From assembly GCA_023334545.1 (NCBI GenBank), contig JAADVB010000204.1, forward strand, positions 1-34,936: a stretch of DNA of 34,936 nt, written 5' to 3'. The stretch's first letter is position 1; every line of letters begins with the position of its first letter. Positions 28,201-34,936 of this stretch are shown here, in pieces. The notes below the pieces were generated by a model. It was not told where the DNA came from. It searched no databases and saw only the letters and a list, made by a program, of their open reading frames with translations. This DNA comes from Salisapilia sapeloensis. Lineage: Eukaryota > Oomycota > Peronosporomycetes > Peronosporales > Salisapiliaceae. The position numbers were made by a program, and so were the translations under genes.

Positions 28201-29993
28201 CTCAGACATACTCTTCCTAGACGGCAAGCTATCTCTGGATATAAGAGCTGAATGACTCGATGCCTCTGCTTGTCCTTCGCTAGAGGCAGGTATCACATCA
28301 CGGCAACGTCTCTCCTCTTCTTTACTACTCCCCCGTCGCACGGACACCATGGAGCCACTCCTAAATCCTCGCGTCGGCCTCGAAGAGTTTGTCTTTTTAC
28401 CTTTATTAAACCCTAAGAGACGCTTGACAGCTCCACCAAAGCCACCTTCCTTCTCCTCTTTCGAAGACTCGCTTGTAGATGGAGCAGAGGCTTCAGTCGG
28501 ATGGTCTACCATCGTATATGACTCGTCTTGTGGAGACAATTGTCGAGGTGCGACTGTCGGTGGTAGAACGGCTGACGGTCCGTCGCAGTTACGTGCTTCC
28601 TCTTGCGGCGAAGACTGTGGACGAGGAGTCGAGTCTCGATGCATCGCATCGTAGTACCCTGGCGTATCGTCCGCCACCACGTCATCTACATCCATGTCAT
28701 AGTACGTACGCATGGCATCCGTTGGTGCAGACGTCTTTGGCTGCATCGGCGCTGTGTCTGTCTCCTGTCTCTCTGTAGACGTATCCGCTTCCTGCTTCTT
28801 CTTTTTCGACTTGAACATGCCAATCACACTGTCACGCAGTGAGCTCTTCCGACCAGAGGACATATCTTGACTAGAGCTAGGTACAAGCTGCTGACTCGTA
28901 CCATCCTGGGTACTTTCCGTATCTCTCGACCGGTAGGACGCGTCCGGTGACGATGAAGGCATCGGCCTCTGCATCGACTCGGACTGACTATGTGCTACGG
29001 GCTCTTCATGACTGTACTCATCTACTTCCTCTTCATCACTTTCGTAGAGTCGATCAAGGTTTCCACCTCGCTGCGCTTCATACAGTCCACCTAGCTCTTC
29101 ATCCAAGTTTCCAAGAGACACTGGCTTGTGCTCTGCTTTAACTACTCGACCTTTCTCCTGTTTCCCTGCCTTCTTACCACTCTGCTTGCTACCATTCGAT
29201 CGATCCATGTCTGGTTCATCAAACCAACCGTCTTCGTCTTCCTCAAAGAGAGCATTCGCCTCTGGCTCTGCCTTGACTTTAGACTGCTCAGACGCCTGGA
29301 AACTATGCCTGTGCTCGTGCTCTCTTAATCGAGCAGCGTCCAACGTAGATGGCTGCTTCTGTGCCGTCGTGTGCTGGACGTCTCCCGACGGTGGCGTCGT
29401 CCAGTCGTTTGAAGTTACGGCACTAGCAAGACTGGCACGACGACTGTGGCTGTATGAGGCTCGAGAGACGATCTGACCGGCACAAGCAGAGCAAACTCGC
29501 TGCTTCTTTCTGCGTCCATGAAGCGCATGGAACGACGAGCAGTCCGAGCAGAGGACTCGACCACACATTCGACAATGATGTTTGCGCTTCACGACGGAAA
29601 ATTTAGAGCTGCACAGGAAGCAGTGGGTGACCCGACGCTCGTCCTCCCACTCGATGACTGTCTCCGACGGACGCTGCTTCCACGGACGACGATGGCGACG
29701 ATATGAGCTTTCGCTATTACGAGACGATGGTGTCATGGAATATTCCGAGTAGGAGAGAGCCACTGATTGGGATTCGGATGGAGGTGGATGAGATGGTGGG
29801 ATTGCACTAGACGTATCAGTCGAAGATCGGCGGGTGTTCTTGACCGGTCGAGGGGAGATGACGGCCGAAGGTTCATCAAAATCACCTTCTTCCTACGATT
29901 TTATACCATGTCAGTGCAATGAAATACTTTGCCAAGGAGATGTGATCTATATACATCTTCTGCGAAGAAAGGGTCGCTCATACTAGTCGGCAT
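25237..29993 (-). CDS. Large FYVE zinc-finger protein with low-complexity acidic body
   Basis: Exons are 29993-29955 and 29892-25237 (1564 residues). The intron is 62 bp (GTATAT..CGTAG) and joins 'MSDPFFAED' to 'EEGDFDEPSAVIS', so no GTG start is needed. The FYVE domain (about 93-155) has all signatures: 'WEDERRVTHC', 'RKHHCRMCG', four CxxC-type zinc pairs and 'RVCSAC'. It predicts binding to PtdIns3P on endosomes. The remaining 1400 residues are Ser/Glu/Asp-rich and disordered, with no further fold recognised. There are dense acidic runs in the second half and a Lys-rich segment near the C-terminus (25300-25430). Short coiled-coil-prone segments are possible ('MEGELKALKEMLSKR'). It is probably an endosomal scaffold. 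A second ATG at 29981 would remove only four residues. Confidence 0.9.
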
Positions 29994-30344
29994 CGACCTC
30001 CAAGACTGCCAGTACGAGCAGAACGATAGTAATACTCCGTCCTAGAAAAACTAAACTTTATTGGGCGTGCTCGTATCGGAAAATTATGCCTATCTGACAC
30101 ATCGATGATGGGTACAAATTTCGTCAGCAGTCTTGTTTCATTCGCTCTTTGAGTTGATACATATCGAAGAGCCAGCCTTTCTCTACGTACATAATCCAAA
30201 TGTATTTCGGTGCGCAGCTGCAGGAGCAAATGGAAAAGCTTCTCACTTGGTCTTTGTATCCGACCACTTGACAGAAATACCTACGAGTAATAGACGAAGT
30301 AGTGGAATTCGTGAGCTGCATAAACGTATCAGCGCAAGAGAGAG
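29994..30344. other. Intergenic, bidirectional promoter space; unresolved small frames
   Basis: This 351-bp gap lies between the FYVE gene (minus) and the RFxI-motif gene (plus). Both strands carry frames of 70-84 codons with passable composition, but none has a recognised domain. The best attempt to join two minus-strand frames needs a 29-bp intron, far below the 49-75 bp seen elsewhere. 'tttcattcgctcttt' at about 30136-30150 is a weak initiator-like match on the plus strand. Confidence 0.4.
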
Positions 30345-31912
30345 ATGACCGAGGCAGAAGCACAGTGTCCTCCAGCCATGCATCCCAAGCGCGTGGAGAA
30401 ACGAGGACGCTTCACGATCACGGATATCACCCCTGGCTCACCCACGACGCCAGCCTTGTCGCCCACAGGTGACCATTCGCCACAGCCAGAGGCAGAGGAG
30501 CCGCATAGGAATGAACCAGAGACTCCAGTGCATTTGCCATCGACTCCCGGCATCGTCCCAGTGTGTATACTTGTCTTGCCACGCTGTATCACAAATGCAG
30601 TAACATGTATCCTAGAACCGAGTGCCACTCGAATGCTCCCCACGACTGTCACCTAAAAGATCTCCTAGTCCAGGCAATTCCATACCGGACATGTCACTGG
30701 ATGGCTCCCGTCACAGCCTTGACGAAAGTAGCAACGATCCACGGTACCTCCTTTTCATATAGATACCTTGCCGCCACGAAACTGACACGGTCCTCTTCCT
30801 CCGCCATAGCGTCAAGCGCAAAGGCCGGTTCACCATCATTGACCTGCCTGCTGATGCTACTCCGGAACATAGAGGCGAGTTGAAAGATGTAAGTGCCTTT
30901 ATTTGATGCAAACAGTCCATCTATCGTGATTGACTGAAACGTACTCCATTAGGGCGGCCAGCAATCCGCAACGACAGTCCCTCTGCCGCACAACCAGCCT
31001 CAGCCAGTGCGTGGTGCCAATCCGTCGATCCCACGCCCCACGAGCACCGCCAAGCCACGTCCGATGTCTAAACCTTCGATGGATAAGGACCGTATCCTTC
31101 GTCAGCACGAAAAGGGAAAAACTTTCACGTCAGCAGACTTTTGTCGACGTAGTCAGAGTCCTGTGCGAGATGGACATGACGCCGAGTCGTCCAACAATAT
31201 TCACATGAACGGCCATGCGCCATCTCTCCAACATCACGCGAAGAAACATTCTCGCCATCGCCAAAGAGCATCCATCTCGGCACTCCCAACAGGTTACCAC
31301 CACGGTACAGAGGGCATGACGTTTTCTTATGCATCCACAGCTTCACTATCGACTGAGGCATCCATGACAGCTGCCTCGACAAATGGTAACGGACTAACGT
31401 ACTCGTCTCCAGATGAACGAGATTCGAGACGACACAATTGCACCAAGTCCAAGACCGTCACGATCTCCGCAACACAGTACATGCAGCAGCAGCAATCCAT
31501 TGCGTACCTCATTCGTCAGCAGCATGAGCTCAAGCAGGTCATCAAGATCCTTCAGGATCAGCAGCAACAGCTGATGAGCATCCCGAGTCAGCTCCACGAC
31601 TTGCGTCTAGAAGCGGCGCAGTCTTCAAACACTCGAGACGAAGCGTCGAGAGACCTGCAGATCCAACTGGACGCTATGATGCGTGCGAATGAATCGATGC
31701 AGACGCTCTTGAACCAGTCTGAGTACGAAGCACAGGAACGATCGTTGGAAGTGCAGTACTTAAACGACGAGAACGAGGACTTGCGTCGACGTAGCGTCAT
31801 GTTCGAAACCAAGTATCTGGACGAACGAGAGCACTCGAGTAACCTCAAGGATGAGATTTTGAGATTACGAGCACACCATCAGGACAACAATGCGCATGGA
31901 TCGCACGATTGA
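30345..31912 (+). CDS. Coiled-coil protein with two RFxI kinase-docking-like motifs
   Basis: Exons are 30345-30560, 30616-30743, 30810-30888 and 30953-31912 (460 residues). The introns are 55, 66 and 64 bp, all GT-AG and frame-consistent. The same short block occurs twice: 'VEKRGRFTITDITP' at 17-30 and 'VKRKGRFTIIDLP' at 116-128. Each contains G-R-F-T-I, which fits the RFx[V/I] docking motif bound by the conserved C-terminal domain of SPAK/OSR1 (Fray) kinases. The middle is Pro/Ser/Gln/His-rich and disordered. Residues about 330-450 form a coiled coil, starting with a Gln-rich 'MQQQQSIAYLIRQQHELKQ' segment and ending 'NLKDEILRLRAHH'. There is no catalytic domain. It is likely a regulatory or scaffold protein of a stress or osmotic kinase pathway (inference). 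It converges on coilin (68-bp gap). Confidence 0.8.
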
Positions 31913-31980
31913 GTACTTGCAAGTCATCAAATGCAAAAGTAGATAAATAAATGGGTAAATTCCAAGCCTTGGTTTGTCTT

Positions 31981-33540
31981 TTATACGTCACAAGTAGAAA
32001 CAAGCTTTCGCATGTCATTCACTTCGCTCGTCGCGACTTGTGTGGATGCGACGGACGTATCAGGTTTCCATACCAGCTCCTTTTGTGGATTTATAGACAG
32101 AAGGAAAGGAACGAGCTCCATCGTGACATCCTCTTGGTAAGAGACGACTTTGCCTGCTTTCCACTCGCTACTAACTGGTTGCCATGTATCCATGTCCAGT
32201 GTTAATGTCTTGTACGCAACCACGTCCCCGACACTCAGCTCTTGGATACCTGTTTCGTTGTCTCCCATGCAACTTGAATAGCTCTCTACTAAGGAAGATA
32301 TCGTCTACACCTCCGTGTTAATCTACACATCCAAGTAGCAGCACACGAGTATATATACCTTTTCCGTAGATGGAGCAGCGTCTTTACTTTCATTATCATG
32401 CATGGTAGAGATGACTTCATACGGACGCTTCCACATGTCCTCCCAGTTCTTTTTTGATTTCTTCTTAGGCCTCTCGGCTTCATTGGCTTCGTACCGTTCT
32501 CCACTGTCATCAAAGGTGGAATGCTTTGGATTGTTGCTTGCAATCCTTGGACCATACTTGCTCCATTGCTTCTGAACGACGGGCTCAGGTGTTACGGCAC
32601 TATTGCTACCACCATTGAAATGGACATGCCCTTTGGGTACTGCGTCCACCACTTCATTTGATAGTGGAATGTGACGTGTAGTGGGCTCCTTCGGAACTGA
32701 TGGAGCCGTCGAAGCTGCCTCATTAATGACTGTCTCTGCCGGGTTCTTCAATTGCGCTCTCTTCCGACGACGCTGTCGCTGGCGAGGTCGCCGTCTACGA
32801 CGTTCGTTTTTTTCGGCTGACTGTTGTACACCTTCGGGCGGTTTATTGTTCCCAGCAGGTGCTTTCTTTAACATCTTTTGGCTCGCTGCCTGTGAATCGC
32901 TGTCTTCGTCGCTCGAACTACTCTCGCTTTCACTACTGCTACTGCTACTGCTGCTACTACTGCTACTACTGCTACTACTACTAGAAGATTTGTTTGACTT
33001 GCTAGCGCCAGCCTTTTGGTTGCACTCCTTGAGCAGACATCCATTGTTTGGAGAGACATTCCGCTTGGACTTCTCTTTCTTCTCATTGGGCTTCGAGGTA
33101 GTCGATTCATTTCGTTTTTCAGCTTTTTTACAACCCTTGCTCTGATTCTTAATTGATGTATTTACTTCGTCTGACTCCGAAGAGCTTGATGAGGATGCGT
33201 TGGATACCAACTTTTTCTTTTTGGCTCGTTTTGGTGCTCGAATCCGTCGAGACGAAGACATTTTTAGCACTGAGCAATGCACTTCAAGTCGATCCCCATC
33301 ACGAAGCAACTGGACTTCTTGTGATGGCAATACTCGGAAGCTGTCTAGCACCAGATCCACACCTTGTGGACACCTCCGCCCCAAGTCAAAGTCCTGTAGA
33401 ACAGCATAGGCCACATCACCGACAATTCTCGCTCGCTCTGGAACGAGGTACCAGCATGCTGCAAACCCGTGGTTCTTTAGCATAACATCTGCAAGCTCAT
33501 CGCAAAATTCAATACGTAGTCGGCATCGTTGTCCAGCCAT
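31981..33540 (-). CDS. COIL: Coilin, Cajal-body scaffold protein
   Basis: Exons are 33540-32359 and 32283-31981 (494 residues). The intron is 75 bp (GTATAT..TAGAG); its acceptor is the least certain here and was chosen because it restores the frame. The N-terminus is the self-association ubiquitin-like domain of coilin ('RLRIEFCDELADVML', 'ACWYLVPERARIVGDVAYAV', then 'LVLDSFRVLPSQEVQLLRDGD'). The middle is Lys/Ser-rich with a long poly-Ser run and an Arg-rich segment ('RRRRRPRQRQRRRKR') that should act as a nuclear signal. The C-terminus is the atypical Tudor-like domain ('LSVGDVVAYKTLTL', 'WKAGKVVSY'), with a typical long loop. Coilin organises Cajal bodies and snRNP maturation. A palindromic element lies about 50-70 bp upstream. 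Confidence 0.88.
32931..32984 (+). repeat. Trinucleotide microsatellite encoding poly-Ser in coilin
   Basis: About 54 bp of interspersed 'cta' and 'ctg' units ('actactgctactgctactg' and onward) read on the minus strand as AGT/AGC/AGY serine codons. They form most of a roughly 20-residue Ser run near residues 185-204 of coilin. The length is expected to vary between isolates because of slippage. The frame is kept because each unit is one codon. Confidence 0.85.
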
Positions 33541-34054
33541 TTTCCACTTCCACGCTTAGTTGTCATAAATTCGTGTCAGGCTAATTTGACATCACAACAT
33601 TGTGATATATGTCATAAACTAGTCTCCTAGGCTAATTTAATTCTATTTAGTAACCAGCTCGCAATGGCATTTGGTTGCTCCATCGGAATCAGTCGACGCC
33701 TTGTAGTCGACACTGCAGAGAAACATAGAGGTTTGCTTCTTATGTTCTTGATACATCGGTTGCTGCACTAGCATATGCAAGGCTTCCAGAAGACCGGACC
33801 GCATTTATTTTCATCTAGGCCATGTTCGCGCTGAATACCGATTTGGAAGAATTGGGGATTTACACTTTGCACTTCTGTTCACGATAATCCACTCGGGGAA
33901 TTCCGCGTTCGCTGAGCATAGCTGATTTTGTTTTACCATGTTGCATTGGAAACCCAACGTAGCACTACAGCACAACTTTCTTCCACTATATTAAATGCAT
34001 AAGCGAGTGTTCTGTGCTGCCCATGGGCATGCAAATTCATATTGTTGTTCTATC
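33541..34054. other. Gene-free region upstream of coilin
   Basis: No convincing coding frame was seen on either strand. The first 100 bp should hold the coilin promoter and contain a near-palindrome (33588-33613, arms 'atcacaa' and 'ttgtgat' with flanking 'gacat'/'atgtc'). A roughly 28-bp direct duplication also occurs there: 'tgtcataaa' with 'ggctaattt' at about 33561-33587 and again at about 33610-33639. The remainder to 34054 is A+T-rich without recognisable features. Confidence 0.45.
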
Positions 34055-34475
34055 TCTGTCTTCGTCTTGGATGCAGTCAGGAAACGATCTTCGAGAAGAC
34101 TTCCAGTCACGCCTGGTGCTTGAGATGTGCAAATTTGAAAAAGCGTGCGAAACACTTAGTGAGCTCTTCGCTTAATTTGCGCTAGTTAGCTCTTCGCTAT
34201 TATTTCGGAGCAAGCGCAGGACAGTGGTGGACGGAATAATTGGGCGACATTTGCAACTCGCACTGTATCTGTTCCAGTAAAACAGCAAAGAGCTCAATGT
34301 TGCAAGTAAATCGAATGCAACTTCAACCTAAATGACTTCCGACGACCAACCACGATACACTCGACGCTACTCATAGCCATAACTTTGGTCATTAATTGCT
34401 GTTACAGCTTTTGTGCATTTACATCACGCGTATTATTCCTCGCACGATATCCGATTATCTGCTCAACGCACACGA
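34055..34475 (+). repeat. Dispersed repeat, right copy
   Basis: This is a same-orientation copy of 243-670, sharing its start, the conserved centre and a weaker tail ending in 'gattatctgctca' and 'cacacgacc'. It differs by many substitutions and small indels. One is a three-base difference near the start of the internal frame. The frame starting at 34071 stops after 34 codons. The inverted arms seen in the left copy are eroded here (34175-34197 and about 34285-34311). The divergence suggests insertion long ago, or divergence since duplication. Confidence 0.75.
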
Positions 34476-34745
34476 CCCTCGAGAACCCTGAATCGGTCTT
34501 TTGTATGCCCTTGGAAACCTGGAGGTCCGTTGGGCTCCAAATCTGCTGAAAATGCACACTGAACGAGGCTAACAGCGTTGTACCGATGACTAACTTTAGC
34601 TACTATGTGTAGATGTGGGTTCATTTGAAGTACCGAGATATGACGCTTATTGCGGAAGACAGACAATTATACAACGGACACGACATCGAATCAACTATAA
34701 TCGAATGGAGCTACAAAGTGTATATTACGCAGCAATTCTTTGGGC

Positions 34746-34934
34746 TTAGGCGAAATCCCGAGGTCCAAACTCGGACACGCTGTGGTCGTCCCACTCGTGC
34801 TCATCGTCTCCGATCAAGTACCGCTTCGGGTCGGCCGATAATGTCGTCTTGCCTGTGCCAGAGAGACCGAAGAAGATGGCCGTGTCGCCGGCCGGACCGA
34901 TGTTGGCAGACGCATGCATCGACATGATGCCATC
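34746..34934 (-). pseudogene. ATP-type PEPCK gene fragment, truncated
   Basis: Reading leftward from the window edge, 62 residues are in frame. They include '[20 protein letters not shown]', '[17 protein letters not shown]' and '[13 protein letters not shown]', the P-loop and metal-site region of ATP-dependent phosphoenolpyruvate carboxykinase (gluconeogenesis). After about residue 51 the match fails: the expected 'GVFNFEGGCYAK' reads '[11 protein letters not shown]' and then a stop at 34746-34748. No continuation of the roughly 250-residue C-terminal part is seen to the left. An intron is possible but no exon was found. The best reading is a broken or captured gene fragment; the 5' part lies beyond the window, so an intact copy may exist elsewhere. 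It is next to a repeat-bearing region. Confidence 0.7.
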
Positions 34935-34936
34935 CA

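Noticed and set aside
29978-30363. Minus-strand small gene between the FYVE and RFxI-motif genes
   Set aside because: The two frames read like protein, but joining them needs a 29-bp intron, too short for this genome. No homology was recognised.
32681-33145. 154-codon Leu-rich plus-strand frame
   Set aside because: Complement of the Ser/Lys-rich middle of coilin; poly-Leu comes from the antisense of the Ser microsatellite.
34613-34927. 104-codon plus-strand frame at the right edge
   Set aside because: Its 3' half is antisense to the PEPCK fragment, which has clear family motifs on the minus strand.
1-34936. A dedicated defence, toxin or secondary-metabolite cluster, or RXLR/CRN effector genes
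   Set aside because: No RXLR-EER or LFLAK-type N-termini, no polyketide or nonribosomal synthase modules and no toxin-like genes were found. The genes are mostly conserved housekeeping and signalling families.

Overview
The window looks like nuclear DNA of an oomycete, probably a Peronosporales relative (Phytophthora or downy-mildew-like). This is inferred from gene content and style, since no species marker is present. The signs are genes only tens to a few hundred bases apart on alternating strands, very short GT-AG introns (49 to 75 bp in the 24 I could place) and large single-exon genes. Typical products are a membrane-anchored TKL-type kinase, an MLO-like protein, a long FYVE protein, and SH2 and EF-hand-like proteins. 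I see no tRNA, rRNA, CRISPR array or bacterial operon signal.

Layout. Bases 1-1249 are gene-free and carry a dispersed repeat. From 1250 to 33540 there is a gene island of 15 genes. In order these are: EF-hand-like protein (-), SH2/TPR adaptor (-), small tail-anchored protein (+), divergent actin-related protein (-), ABCC/MRP transporter (+), Sec63 (-), membrane-tethered HECT ligase with a RanBP2-type zinc finger (+), PrimPol (-), BuGZ/ZNF207-like zinc-finger protein (+), MLO-like protein (-), small type I membrane protein (+), TatD-family nuclease (-), membrane TKL kinase (+), FYVE protein (-), coiled-coil protein with two RFxI motifs (+) and coilin (-). Counting all entries gives 16 loci, of which the small tail-anchored gene is the least certain. 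Bases 33541-34936 are again gene-poor. They carry a second, same-direction copy of the left-edge repeat and a truncated phosphoenolpyruvate carboxykinase (PEPCK) fragment running off the window edge.

Introns were placed by eye, using GT..AG ends, frame continuity and family alignment. In every multi-exon model the exon lengths sum to a multiple of three. About half of the introns start with GTAC.

How the genes relate. There is no obvious pathway cluster; this is a mixed housekeeping and signalling neighbourhood. Most neighbours are divergent or convergent, so shared bidirectional promoters are likely. ER and membrane functions recur (Sec63, membrane HECT ligase, MLO-like protein, ABCC transporter, two small membrane proteins, membrane kinase, FYVE protein). 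Nuclear and DNA functions also recur (PrimPol, BuGZ, coilin). The most unusual items are the SH2 protein with its own series of acidic Tyr-x-x-Phe motifs, the actin-related protein with altered nucleotide-site residues, the membrane-tethered HECT ligase paired with Sec63, the RFxI-motif protein, and the repeats that bracket the island.
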